From contig JABMJD010000009.1 of the NCBI GenBank assembly GCA_013201395.1, positions 1-64,000 of the forward strand: DNA of 64,000 nucleotides, in the 5' to 3' direction. This document shows positions 28,812 through 37,716 of this stretch, piece after piece (the stretch's first letter is position 1; every line of letters starts with the position of its first letter). The position numbers and the translations under genes are program-made. The notes beneath the pieces were generated by a model that searched no databases, was not told where the DNA came from, and saw nothing but the letters and a program-made list of their open reading frames with translations. Origin of the DNA: Candidatus Syntrophopropionicum ammoniitolerans. GTDB taxonomy: Bacteria; Bacillota; Desulfotomaculia; Desulfotomaculales; Pelotomaculaceae.

Positions 28812-29274
28812 GATACTCCTCTCTTACTAAGCCCTTAACCTTTTGGACAAGGTGTACCAAACGAAAATAGGCGATCTGTGTCCCAATTGTTACAATCGGT
28901 CGGCCTAAGCTGACAAGCCCCCAACGGCGAGATAGAAATCCGCCAAATTTCATCAGTAAATTAACACTATGCATAGCATTGACCAACATATAGTCCTGCC
29001 GGGGAAGAGCAAAAATTTCCGTCAGGCCGGCAAAAACATTTTCTAATATTTGCGGCTTGTTACGGCGTGCCGTCAGGTAGATATCATGGCCATGTTCATC
29101 TACACCCATAAAATAAATATGCCCCTGCTGATCGGCCTCCTGGCGGTCAAAAAGCGGTAGGTTCCAGAACATTTCCCGACCGGGAACCTGATCCACAGGC
29201 AGCAGCCCCAAATGGATGGAGGCAGCAGTTACAGACGAATGGCTACCGCCATAGCAATGGTAAATAATTTTCAT
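28627..29274 (-). CDS. DUF3189 family protein, copy 1, with run-on C-terminus
   Basis: Start MKIIYHCYGGSHSSVTAASIHLG (ATG, GAGGT seven bases upstream). The DUF3189 core ends near residue 149, but the frame continues 66 residues through the next gene in another frame, giving 215 residues and an overlap of 185 nt. Shifted by one base, the sequence at the expected end reads TAG TAA immediately. A one-base indel near 28830-28860 is therefore likely, either real or a sequence error. The run-on tail (Gly/Arg-rich, PGGSNSHRQ) resembles no domain. Operon with copy 2 and the capping subunit gene. Confidence 0.7.
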   Translation of the reverse strand: MKIIYHCYGGSHSSVTAASIHLGLLPVDQVPGREMFWNLPLFDRQEADQQGHIYFMGVDEHGHDIYLTARRNKPQILENVFAGLTEIFALPRQDYMLVNAMHSVNLLMKFGGFLSRRWGLVSLGRPIVTIGTQIAYFRLVHLVQKVKGLVREEYHENSIFKRHYVPTGGPGGSNSHRQAVKGRTAGKESVRGPIVFGYQRPGRGTNFPGEGRCRK

Positions 29275-29303
29275 CCAACCGACCTCAATATGATCATTAT
29301 ATC

Positions 29304-29492
29304 TCAATGTCTCACCACAACATAAGTACCGTTATCCAGGTCATGTACCATAGCTTTAAGGATTTTTGACAGGTACAGGGCCAGTCTTTCCAATTCCTGC
29401 TCATCCCGGGCAAAAAAAATAGGTGCCCCCCCGTCTACCAGCTCCTTATTTAGAGTGATTACTGCCAGAATACTTCCTGCTTCATGTTCCAT
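29304..29492 (-). CDS. Small partner of YIEGIA (capping complex subunit-like)
   Basis: 62 residues, MEHEAGSILAVITLNKELVDGG, predicted alpha/beta with no membrane helix. It begins 4 bp after the YIEGIA gene, matching the family annotated as 'capping complex subunit for YIEGIA' in spore formers. Position and size agree; the name itself comes from memory of that family and the function is unknown. Confidence 0.7.
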   Translation of the reverse strand: MEHEAGSILAVITLNKELVDGGAPIFFARDEQELERLALYLSKILKAMVHDLDNGTYVVVRH

Positions 29493-29496
29493 GGCC

Positions 29497-30411
29497 TTAA
29501 CCCATCCTCTTTTTATCTTTTCCAGATGGAAGACCGGCTAACAGTGGTTTACTGCTGGCACTTTCCAAAACAGGGGTGAGTTTGACAGCTGCAATCAGCC
29601 TATCCAAATCCTTTTCCATAGGCATGATATACAAGCCCACCTCACCTGTTTCAGGATTCTTACGCACCAGAGGTGTATATTCCGGTATATTCACATCTTT
29701 TTTGGTACCGAGAAGAACAGCCGCCGTAAAGGCAATGGCTTGCCGTTGGCCCATGTCATGAATGGTGGATCGGGCGTTTCCATCCCTTGGTTTTATTCTT
29801 ACAGCCAGGCCATTTTCTAATATTTTTTCACGTCTTTCCTTTAAACCAACATTAACCATATTTATTTCATCAACCATTAAAATTGGGCCCTGAAAACTTA
29901 GTCTGGCCGGTACAACATCGCAGATGTTTTCCAATATATCACCAGACATTAGTACACGGCTCAGCAGAATCATAATAATTGCCGTCAGCCCCCCTGTAGA
30001 TAAACCACCAAACTGGGTCGCTAGACTAGTGGCAAAAGCAGTAGCCATCACCAGATAATTTCGGGCCTCAAAGGTGCGGGCTATCCCCTCAATGTAATCC
30101 AACCCCCTTTTAACCAGTTCCGTTCTTTCCAAGCTTTCCAGGGTGCGACGTTCCATGTTTCTAATTTCGCGAAACTGTTGAGCTGCCAGAGCTAAAAAAG
30201 TCACTGCAGTATATTCCGGGGCCATCACAGCCGGGATGGCCACCGCACCCAAGGCGGAGGCAATAAAGCCCAGGAGAAGGTGGGATATATAGCTGTGGGG
30301 ATAGCCTGGATACTGCCTGTAATCTATTCTCAGCAGGACGATACGAGACAAAGTGCCGGCAAGGATGCCGGCTGCGATCACAATAAGGTATTCAGGCATA
30401 GCAGTTGGCAT
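29497..30411 (-). CDS. YIEGIA family membrane protein
   Basis: 304 residues. Contains the diagnostic RGLDYIEGIARTFEARNYLVM segment. The N-terminal half is hydrophobic (about residues 5-75 and 125-160), and a soluble C-terminal part has TKKDVNIPEYTPLVRKNPETGEVGLYIMP. Both candidate starts (ATG at 30411 and five codons in at 30399) lie awkwardly relative to GGGGAGG. It follows spoIIP by 18 bp and precedes the small partner, forming an operon that looks sporulation-linked. Confidence 0.8.
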   Translation of the reverse strand: MPTAMPEYLIVIAAGILAGTLSRIVLLRIDYRQYPGYPHSYISHLLLGFIASALGAVAIPAVMAPEYTAVTFLALAAQQFREIRNMERRTLESLERTELVKRGLDYIEGIARTFEARNYLVMATAFATSLATQFGGLSTGGLTAIIMILLSRVLMSGDILENICDVVPARLSFQGPILMVDEINMVNVGLKERREKILENGLAVRIKPRDGNARSTIHDMGQRQAIAFTAAVLLGTKKDVNIPEYTPLVRKNPETGEVGLYIMPMEKDLDRLIAAVKLTPVLESASSKPLLAGLPSGKDKKRMG

Positions 30412-30429
30412 CCTCCCCTTGAAAGAAAG

Positions 30430-31644
30430 CTATTCTTCCTTTTCCTGATCATTATCCTCCATGCCGGGTTTCCGTGCAGCACCGCGTGGAAATAAGCCAC
30501 TAATCTCCCTGACAAAACCCAGTATATTATCCCTTGCTTTATCTACACTGCCCTCATTTATCAGAACAAAACCCAGACCAAGGGCCAGGGTAATCCCCAA
30601 TATCCATCCTACTGCCTTCCATCCACCGCCGGCACCTGTCGCCTGACCCGGCTGCTGGGTTGTGGGACCGGCAGCCGGTGCACCACCACCCATGCCCAAT
30701 GCGACCGGAACGGCATCTGTGAAAAGGGCCATTCCTCTCTCAGCCTGTTCCCTGCTGTTGGTGTGGGTGCCGGCTTCAATCAACAATGCGGTGGTAGATA
30801 GATCCTGATTATAGTCCCCCTTGCCCACAAATATTTCCTTTACTACCTGGGGGTGCATATTATTAGCCGCCGTCATCATCCGCCGGGCGAAATCCATATT
30901 GGCCTCCATACGCGGATTTCCTTTACCGACAACTAAACGTAGCCTGGCTACATCCTTACCATTGATTTCTGCCCGGTAATAAGCAGGGTCCGGGACACCG
31001 TCACGGTGTATATCAAAAATGGCTATGGGTTTGTTTTTCATCAGGTTTGCTGCAGTCCTTCTAGAGCGGACATAGGCGTTATTATCATGGGGGTCATGGG
31101 CTGTCTGATCGTAATTCACAGTGATTCCACGGCCATGCAGTTTATCCACCATGGTTTTGCCCACTTGATAAATACCGCCCTTAAAAGGTATGGTCTCCGT
31201 ACCGTCCGTAGGAACATAAGATTCATCTGTATGAGAATGATAAATCGCAATATTCCCTTTTTTCTGAGCCATATTTGTAACGGCCGGTATCTCCTGGGCA
31301 GAGAAAAAATCATTATAAGAAACTATCTGGGAGTCCAGCCCCGTAAATATCGCCTCTGCCTTGTCATCCATTACCTTGCTTATCCTGTAACCCTTACCTT
31401 CAGCAGTATACAATTCGTCACCCACATAGATACTGCGGGACATCATGCTGAGCATTTCTCCTTGTTCATCCAGGATTGTGGTAAAGGTACCTGCTATATG
31501 ATCTGGTGTTTCGTTATTGAAGAGTCCTGCAGTATTTATAACCGGTAAGAACCGTGTATCCCTGTTTACGCTGTAAACCAAAAGAGCTAGAACCACTAGC
31601 AGGGCAGCGGCATATAAAGTAAGTCTTCGACTGCCATTTTTCAT
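30430..31644 (-). CDS. spoIIP: Stage II sporulation protein P
   Basis: Cell-wall amidase/endopeptidase that with SpoIID and SpoIIM drives engulfment. 404 residues: N-terminal membrane anchor (LYAALLVVLALLVYSVNRD), then the SpoIIP domain with IYHSHTDESYVPTDG, FDIHRDGVPDP and LLIEAGTHTNSREQAERG. A second hydrophobic segment lies near the C-terminus (VGWILGITLALGLGFVLIN), so both ends may touch the membrane. Overlaps the upstream DUF1614 gene by 4 nt. Confidence 0.95.
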   Translation of the reverse strand: MKNGSRRLTLYAAALLVVLALLVYSVNRDTRFLPVINTAGLFNNETPDHIAGTFTTILDEQGEMLSMMSRSIYVGDELYTAEGKGYRISKVMDDKAEAIFTGLDSQIVSYNDFFSAQEIPAVTNMAQKKGNIAIYHSHTDESYVPTDGTETIPFKGGIYQVGKTMVDKLHGRGITVNYDQTAHDPHDNNAYVRSRRTAANLMKNKPIAIFDIHRDGVPDPAYYRAEINGKDVARLRLVVGKGNPRMEANMDFARRMMTAANNMHPQVVKEIFVGKGDYNQDLSTTALLIEAGTHTNSREQAERGMALFTDAVPVALGMGGGAPAAGPTTQQPGQATGAGGGWKAVGWILGITLALGLGFVLINEGSVDKARDNILGFVREISGLFPRGAARKPGMEDNDQEKEE

Positions 31645-32411
31645 TTGGTTTCATCCTCCTTTTCTTTATCCCCCTGAAGCCTTTCAACCTTACCACCAAT
31701 TTCTGTAGGGATACTGGGTTCGGGTTTTTTGAGACCTTTTACCAGTTCCGGCGGCCGACCATCTACCTTGGGACCACCAGAAATTCTTTCCAGGCATTCC
31801 CCTACCAATTCAGCAAGAATGACAGCGAATATACCCGCAAGCACAATGGCATCAAAAGCACCGGCTCCACCAATCATCATGGCGTAGCTGGCAGGTGCAC
31901 CCTGGTTTATGAGCCAGGCAAACTGAAACACATCCACCAGGAGAACACCTAATGTGGCAGAAATAAATGCTCCCCGTCTGGACCTGCCAAAAAGATAAGC
32001 AACTATGCCGCCGACAAGAGGATAAAGATAAATAGCATCAATAATTGCCCAGCGACCGGCAGGCTCCATTGTGGAACCGGAGTTAATCAGGGAACCTACT
32101 ACATATACAATAACGGCCGTAGCAACAGTTCCGACCAGGGCCCTGACCCATTCTTTTCTTGTACCCGCTCTAACCAACAGGTAAATGGCCAAACCGACTG
32201 GGACCAGTGCTCCCCCCACATTTAGTGATGTGTTGAAGGGTAGAAACGGCAGTGGAATGTTAATGAATCCACCCAGTATTATTAAACCAATCACCAGTAA
32301 TGCGCCCCGGTCCGATAGTCTCATCCGGTCCAGAACCCTGTGAGCCAGCCCGAGATAGATGAGTATTGATATGGCAATTAAAACTATGATTCCAATGGCG
32401 TTTTGATCCAA
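31641..32411 (-). CDS. DUF1614 family membrane protein
   Basis: 256 residues from a TTG start with AAGGGGG upstream. Seven or so hydrophobic segments, including an AGAFDAIVLAGIFAVILAEL motif typical of DUF1614. Function unknown; in many Clostridia this gene neighbours spoIIP, as it does here with translational coupling. C-terminal tail about 50 residues is soluble and charged. Confidence 0.8.
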   Translation of the reverse strand: MDQNAIGIIVLIAISILIYLGLAHRVLDRMRLSDRGALLVIGLIILGGFINIPLPFLPFNTSLNVGGALVPVGLAIYLLVRAGTRKEWVRALVGTVATAVIVYVVGSLINSGSTMEPAGRWAIIDAIYLYPLVGGIVAYLFGRSRRGAFISATLGVLLVDVFQFAWLINQGAPASYAMMIGGAGAFDAIVLAGIFAVILAELVGECLERISGGPKVDGRPPELVKGLKKPEPSIPTEIGGKVERLQGDKEKEDETK

Positions 32412-32473
32412 AACCTTGCCCCCTTATTCATGAAAATTTCATAAATAGGCTGTCCAATCCAACTAAAAATATG

Positions 32474-32500
32474 CAAAAAAAGAGCGGTAATTAACCGCTC
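32474..32500 (-). terminator. Terminator after ispH-rpsA
   Basis: GAGCGGT (32482-32488) pairs with ACCGCTC (32494-32500) around AATTA; on the minus strand it is followed by seven T residues. It ends the long aromatic/core operon, 182 bp beyond the ispH-rpsA stop, and separates it from DUF1614. No further gene is seen in 32412-32682. Confidence 0.85.
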
Positions 32501-32682
32501 CTTGTTTATAAATATATAGTTTGTTTTGGCAGTCAAAACCTGGCAAAGAGGTAAAATGATCAAAGCTGCTTGAATAAAACCATCTACCTGGTATAAAAAC
32601 GACAATAAATTTCAAACCTGAATTTGGTTTGTCACGCCAAATAAATGCTCGGGGCGCCGGGCATCAATGATCGTTTTTTAAC

Positions 32683-34797
32683 CTAGTCTTGTTCCTTTTT
32701 TTTCTCAAAAAGGTCTCCAACCATGTCGCCTATTGTTACAACATCTGAGGATTCTTGCACCTGGAGGGAAGTATTCTCCCGGAATTCACGCTGCTGTTTA
32801 CCCCGATCCACCTCCCGGATGGAAAGGCGAATGCGTTTTTCGGCGGTGTTAATATTTAAAACCTTAACATTGACCTCTTCCCCTTCGGTAACCACTTCGT
32901 CCGGCTTGGCAATATGACGGTCCGCCAGGTGTGATATATGGACCAATCCCTCTACACCGGGCTCCAGTTGCACAAAAGCACCAAAAGGCGCCAACCGGAC
33001 AACCTTGGCCGTGATAATAGAATCTACCGGATACTTTTCCTCCACCGTATCCCAGGGGTTTGGCAAAACCTGTTTTAGTCCCAGTGATATCTTTTCCTGT
33101 TCCCTGTCAATCCGTAAAACCATAACCTCGATTTCATCATTGACCTTGACTACCTCTGAGGGGTGGTTAATCCGATGCCAGGACATCTCTGAAATGTGCA
33201 AGAGTCCGTCTACACCGCCGATGTCCACAAAGGCGCCAAAATTGGTTAACCGTCGCACAATCCCTTTAACAATCTCATCTTCCTGCAAATTCTCCAAAAC
33301 TTCTTTACGCAGCTGGGCATATTCTTCCTCCAACAGCGCCTTGCGGGAAAGGATTACCTTTTTCCTGCCCCTATTCATTTCTATAACCCTACAGGCAATC
33401 TCCTTTTCGAGATATTTTGTCAGGTCCTCAACATAGCCCCTTTCTACCAGAGAAGCAGGCAAAAAGGCCCTGACCCCTACATCTACAATCAGTCCGCCTT
33501 TAACAACATCCCTGACGAGACCCTCAACGGAAGCTTCTGTTTCCATTGCTTCCTCCAACCCAACCCAGGATTTTTCATTGTCTGCCCTTTCTTTGGAGAG
33601 GATTGGTCTGCCTTCATTGTCTTCAGCTTTTAATACATAGACTTCTATCTCATCCCCAACTTTTACAACATCCTGGGGTGAATTAACATCACGGTTAGAA
33701 AGCTCTCTAATTGGTATGATGCCTTCCGATTTAGCCCCAATATCCACCATCACTTCATCAGGGCTAACATGGACAACCATACCCCTTACAATTTCGCCAG
33801 GACGAACAGCTTTCACCTCAACCGTGTCCTTCATTTCTTCTTCTTGTTCTTCTTGCTCTTCTTGCTCTACTTGTTCTTCTTGTTCTACCTGCTCTTCTTG
33901 TTTTACTTGTTCTTCTTGTCCCTGTTCTTCCTGTTCCTGTTCTTCTTCCTGGCCGTTCAAATCTTCAAATTCGCCCATTCGTCTCCTTACCTCCTCTATA
34001 ATCCAGTCGGGTGTGGATGCCCCCGCTGTCAACCCCGCTCTAGCAACTCCTTGCAACCAAACCGGATCAAGTTCATCCGCTGTTTCAATGAGATGCGTAG
34101 CAGTACCGGACTTGTGGCAAATGGCAGCCAGTTTCCCTGTATTGGCGCTATTCGCACCACCGACTACAATCATCACATCCACATCGCCGGCAAGTTCCCT
34201 AGCAGCTGCCTGCCTTTGGTTTGTAGCATTGCAAATTGTATTATAAATCTTGCAATCAATACCCTTTTTCTTGATAATCTCAATAATTGTGTTAAAATTC
34301 TCCTGCGTCTGAGTTGTTTGGGCTATAATCCCCAATTCAGCTTTACTATCTAAAAAAGCCGCTTCCTCCGGATTCTCTACAACCAGGGCTTTGCCGCCTG
34401 TCCAACCAACAATCCCCTGTACCTCCGGGTGCCCTCTATCACCCACAACCACAACCTGGTAACCTTGCTCCACAAGTTCACCGGCCAACTCCTGTGCTCT
34501 ACGCACATTTGGGCATGTAGCGTCAACAATGTTTATACCCCTTTCCTTGGCTTGATCCAAAACATCAGGACTCACTCCATGGGCTCTAATCACCAGAGTA
34601 CCTTCCTCTATGTTTTGAACACTGTTAACTTCATGTATGCCCTTTTCCGCCAGGGAGGCCACAAGCTGTGGGTTGTGAACTAATGGTCCCAAGGTAAAAA
34701 CAGGACCCTTGTTGTCTTTTAGGGTGTCCATGGCTAGATCTAAAGCCCTCTTTACCCCAGAACAGAAACCGGCCTTAGAAGCCACCTTTATCTCCAT
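32683..34797 (-). CDS. ispH-rpsA: Bifunctional HMBPP reductase (IspH)-ribosomal protein S1 fusion
   Basis: 704 residues. Residues 1 to about 280 are IspH, the last step of the methylerythritol phosphate pathway, with the three cluster cysteines C12 (GFCSGVKRA), C95 (DATCPNVRR) and C189 (NTICNATNQRQ). A Glu/Gln-rich linker of about 40 residues follows. The C-terminal part has four S1 RNA-binding repeats, starting at about residues 330, 405, 500 and 585 (for example VRPGEIVRGMVVHVSP and FGAFVDIGGVDGLLHISEMSW). This fusion is a recognised feature of clostridial lineages. It is the last gene of the aromatic/cmk/plsC run. Confidence 0.96.
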   Translation of the reverse strand: MEIKVASKAGFCSGVKRALDLAMDTLKDNKGPVFTLGPLVHNPQLVASLAEKGIHEVNSVQNIEEGTLVIRAHGVSPDVLDQAKERGINIVDATCPNVRRAQELAGELVEQGYQVVVVGDRGHPEVQGIVGWTGGKALVVENPEEAAFLDSKAELGIIAQTTQTQENFNTIIEIIKKKGIDCKIYNTICNATNQRQAAARELAGDVDVMIVVGGANSANTGKLAAICHKSGTATHLIETADELDPVWLQGVARAGLTAGASTPDWIIEEVRRRMGEFEDLNGQEEEQEQEEQGQEEQVKQEEQVEQEEQVEQEEQEEQEEEMKDTVEVKAVRPGEIVRGMVVHVSPDEVMVDIGAKSEGIIPIRELSNRDVNSPQDVVKVGDEIEVYVLKAEDNEGRPILSKERADNEKSWVGLEEAMETEASVEGLVRDVVKGGLIVDVGVRAFLPASLVERGYVEDLTKYLEKEIACRVIEMNRGRKKVILSRKALLEEEYAQLRKEVLENLQEDEIVKGIVRRLTNFGAFVDIGGVDGLLHISEMSWHRINHPSEVVKVNDEIEVMVLRIDREQEKISLGLKQVLPNPWDTVEEKYPVDSIITAKVVRLAPFGAFVQLEPGVEGLVHISHLADRHIAKPDEVVTEGEEVNVKVLNINTAEKRIRLSIREVDRGKQQREFRENTSLQVQESSDVVTIGDMVGDLFEKKKEQD
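33834..33950 (-). repeat. Low-complexity Glu/Gln codon repeat in the IspH-S1 linker
   Basis: About 117 bp of near-repeating units of GAA/GAG/CAA/CAG encode linker residues about 283-321 (EEQ, QEEQV and EQEE repeats). The reverse strand reads as Ser/Cys-rich ORFs that are artefacts. Repeats of this kind can change length by slippage, so linker length may vary between strains. Confidence 0.8.
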
Positions 34798-34914
34798 AGC
34801 ATCACCGTTTTTATTGTTATCAGAAAAGAATTCGCCTAATAACTTATATTTTCCTTCTTATGTATTACTTAATTCCCCACGTTATTTTATATTTTATCAT
34901 TAATTTGTCGTATT

Positions 34915-35493
34915 CTAACAGTTTTCGATCATAGAAGCTATCTGGCCCATTACCAGATCACTGTTTTTTTCCAGATCTTCCTTAGTAATTTTACCTGATC
35001 CCTCCCTGATAATGGGGGTGCCGATGACCATTCTCACCCGACCAAAAACACCTCTGGTCCCAATCAAGGCCACAGGAACCATAGGAACATTTGCCTTGCC
35101 GGCCAGCATTGCCGCACCAAGATGGGGCCTGAGCAGGTTCCCTGTATGGCTTCTGGTACCTTCCGGGAAAACACCCACCATTTCCCCCTCTTTCAAGAGC
35201 CTCAGAGCGGTCCGGATGGCCCGACGGTCTGATTTATCCCGACGCACAGGAAATGCACCGGAAATTCTTAAAACATATCCGATAACCGGTATTTTAAAAA
35301 GTTCTGCTTTAGCCATATAATGCACTTTTCTCTTGAACGCGCATATTACAACAACCGGATCCCAGTAGCTAACGTGATTCGCCACCAGGATAAATCCACC
35401 GCCGGTGGGCAAGTTTTCCTTACCCTGCACATCCCAGCGCCTTACCACTGCCAATATAACGGTCGCTAAAAATTTAAGCAGCCTGTAAATCAT
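34915..35493 (-). CDS. plsC: 1-acyl-sn-glycerol-3-phosphate acyltransferase
   Basis: Adds the second acyl chain to make phosphatidic acid. 192 residues with the acyltransferase motifs NHVSYWDP (HX4D) and FPEGTRSHTG. An N-terminal hydrophobic helix suggests membrane attachment. The start overlaps the cmk stop by 4 nt, indicating translational coupling. It complements plsY at 25 kb. Confidence 0.93.
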   Translation of the reverse strand: MIYRLLKFLATVILAVVRRWDVQGKENLPTGGGFILVANHVSYWDPVVVICAFKRKVHYMAKAELFKIPVIGYVLRISGAFPVRRDKSDRRAIRTALRLLKEGEMVGVFPEGTRSHTGNLLRPHLGAAMLAGKANVPMVPVALIGTRGVFGRVRMVIGTPIIREGSGKITKEDLEKNSDLVMGQIASMIENC

Positions 35494-36173
35494 GACTGCC
35501 CCTCTCTTTTTTTAATACATGCTACAATCATACCCACCACTTCATTTATGGAACAGGTTGTGCTGTCGATTAGTACTGCATCAGCAGCCCGGGTAAGGGG
35601 ATCAACCTTACGCGTTGAGTCAATGAGATCCCTGGCCATTATTTCCTTTTCCATCTGTTCCTGGGTAATGATGTTACCTTTAGCAGCTAATTCCCCCCTG
35701 CGTCTCCTGGCTCTTTCCTGATTTGATGCAGTCAAAAATATCTTGATGGGGGCCTGGGGCAGCACCACCGTACCGATATCTCGTCCTTCCATTACTACCC
35801 CACCCCGGGAGGCCATGGCCCGTTGCAACATAACAAGGTGTTTACGAACACCAGGTACCGCAGCTACCTGGGAAACATTTTGCGATACCTGGGGGCTACG
35901 GATATCGTCCGATACATCATCACCATTAAGATACACCCTGGGCCCGCCATTGTAATCAGGGAAAAGTTCAATTGATACGGCCTGGGCCAGTTGATTTAAG
36001 GATTCCTGACTCCTTAAATCTACCCCTTCCCGCAGCGCCATCAATGTCACGGCGCGATACATAGCTCCGGTGTCAATATAAATATAGCCAAGCCTTTTTG
36101 CTAACATTCTGGCCACAGTACTCTTGCCGGCACCGGCCGGCCCATCTATAGCAATGTACGGTTTTACAGTCAT
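35490..36173 (-). CDS. cmk: Cytidylate kinase
   Basis: Phosphorylates CMP and dCMP. 227 residues; P-loop AIDGPAGAGKSTVARMLAKRLGY, YIDTGAMYRAVTL, and the late MEGRDIGTVVLPQAPIKIFLTA motif. Normal length. It sits between aroA and plsC; the 215-bp gap to aroA (36174-36388) holds no gene, so it may have an internal promoter. Confidence 0.96.
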   Translation of the reverse strand: MTVKPYIAIDGPAGAGKSTVARMLAKRLGYIYIDTGAMYRAVTLMALREGVDLRSQESLNQLAQAVSIELFPDYNGGPRVYLNGDDVSDDIRSPQVSQNVSQVAAVPGVRKHLVMLQRAMASRGGVVMEGRDIGTVVLPQAPIKIFLTASNQERARRRRGELAAKGNIITQEQMEKEIMARDLIDSTRKVDPLTRAADAVLIDSTTCSINEVVGMIVACIKKREGQS

Positions 36174-36388
36174 TTGAATCTTAATTCCCCATACCTTTTT
36201 TTCTCTCTGTTAGTTTACTTACCCTCGACTTACATAAGTTCGACAAAATATTTTACATTCCTTTATTCTTATTAGTGTAAGACAAATAAGGTACATCCCT
36301 TATTTTATCCGCCTTGTTGGTGATCAAACCCTCATGTGGGGGCACCATTTATCAATCAGTAATTTTTCAATTTAGTATAACCCTATTG

Positions 36389-37681
36389 CTATTTACTAGC
36401 AAGGCCTCGCAGCAATTCACCAAACCCCGGAAAGGAAATATCTATGCATTCCGCACCGTGCACCATGGTTTTGCCGCCGGCTATCAATCCGGCCACCACC
36501 CCGGCCATGGCTATACGGTGATCCCCCTGGCTGTCACAAAAACATCCCTTCAGCACCGGGCGTCCTTTAATCATTAGCCCATCTCCCAATTCAGCAACAT
36601 CGGCTCCTAATGCTGTAAGCAGCCCGGCCACTGCGGTAATGCGGTTACTCTCCTTAACCTTTAATTCGGCCGCATCATGGATCACTGTCTTTCCTTCTGC
36701 CGTTGCAGCGGCAACTGCCAGCACCGGTATTTCATCTATTAGGCGGGGGATTATTTCCCCCCCGACATCTATTCCTCGTAGTCTTCCCGCATAACGCACC
36801 CTGATATCCGCAACTGGTTCCCCACCATTTTGCCTTAAGTTAAATTTCCTGATATCAGCACCCATCATTTCCAGGGCATCAATAACGCCGCTCCGGGTCG
36901 GGTTTACACCCAGGCCCCTGATAGTTAAATCAGAGCCGGGCACCAGGGCAGCAGCTGCTAGCAAAAATGCTGCCGAAGATATATCCCCGGCAACACTAAT
37001 TTTTTTTCCTCTTAACACCGGGCGCCCGGTAATACGAACCGTATTTCCTTCAATATTTAGGAAAGCTCCAAAAGAATCCAACATCAACTCCGTATGATCT
37101 CTAGAACGATATGGTTCCGTAATAGAAGTTTGACCATCGGCAAAAAGGCCGGCCAGCAGTATCGCAGATTTCACCTGGGCGCTTGCTACCGGTGAAATAT
37201 TGGCAGTCGCTTTAAGGGAACCCCCGTGTATCGCCAGAGGTGCACAACCAGCGTCTTTCTTCCCTAAAATAACAGCCCCCATCTTTTTTAATGGCTCCGT
37301 CACCCTTTTCATGGGGCGGCTTCGCAGGGATTTATCACCAGTAATCACGCTAAAAAATGGCTGCCCGGCCAGAACCCCCAGAGAAAGCCTCATTGTGGTA
37401 CCGGAATTACCCACATCTAATATATCCTCCGGCTCCCTGAGACCCTCTAAGCCCCGTCCGCTAATCCTTACCACACCCTCATGGGGACCGCTAATTTCAA
37501 TACCCAACTTTTTATAACAATTAATCGTGGAGAGACAATCTCTGCCTGTAGAAAAATTTTCAATTACGGTTTCACCAGTGGCAAGGGCACCGATTATCAC
37601 CGCCCGGTGGGAGATAGATTTATCACCCGGGACATTAATATCACCCTGCAGGCTACCCCCCTGTTCAACATACAACTGCAT
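36389..37681 (-). CDS. aroA: 3-phosphoshikimate 1-carboxyvinyltransferase (EPSP synthase)
   Basis: Sixth shikimate pathway step, joining PEP and shikimate-3-phosphate. The ATG of MQLYVEQGGSLQG follows AAAGGATG with suitable spacing; the ATG three codons earlier overlaps that RBS. 430 residues with VPGDKSISHRAVIIGALA, GNSGTTMRLSLGVLA and LKVKESNRITAVAGLLTALGA. Follows tyrA by 35 bp. Confidence 0.96.
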   Translation of the reverse strand: MQLYVEQGGSLQGDINVPGDKSISHRAVIIGALATGETVIENFSTGRDCLSTINCYKKLGIEISGPHEGVVRISGRGLEGLREPEDILDVGNSGTTMRLSLGVLAGQPFFSVITGDKSLRSRPMKRVTEPLKKMGAVILGKKDAGCAPLAIHGGSLKATANISPVASAQVKSAILLAGLFADGQTSITEPYRSRDHTELMLDSFGAFLNIEGNTVRITGRPVLRGKKISVAGDISSAAFLLAAAALVPGSDLTIRGLGVNPTRSGVIDALEMMGADIRKFNLRQNGGEPVADIRVRYAGRLRGIDVGGEIIPRLIDEIPVLAVAAATAEGKTVIHDAAELKVKESNRITAVAGLLTALGADVAELGDGLMIKGRPVLKGCFCDSQGDHRIAMAGVVAGLIAGGKTMVHGAECIDISFPGFGELLRGLASK

Positions 37682-37716
37682 ATAAATCATCCTTTTTTTA
37701 AAATCTTACCCCGCCG

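Noticed and set aside
33716-34353. Plus-strand ORFs rich in Ser/Cys or Phe/Leu opposite ispH-rpsA
   Set aside because: They are mirror reads of the Glu/Gln codon repeat in the linker and have no RBS or domain.
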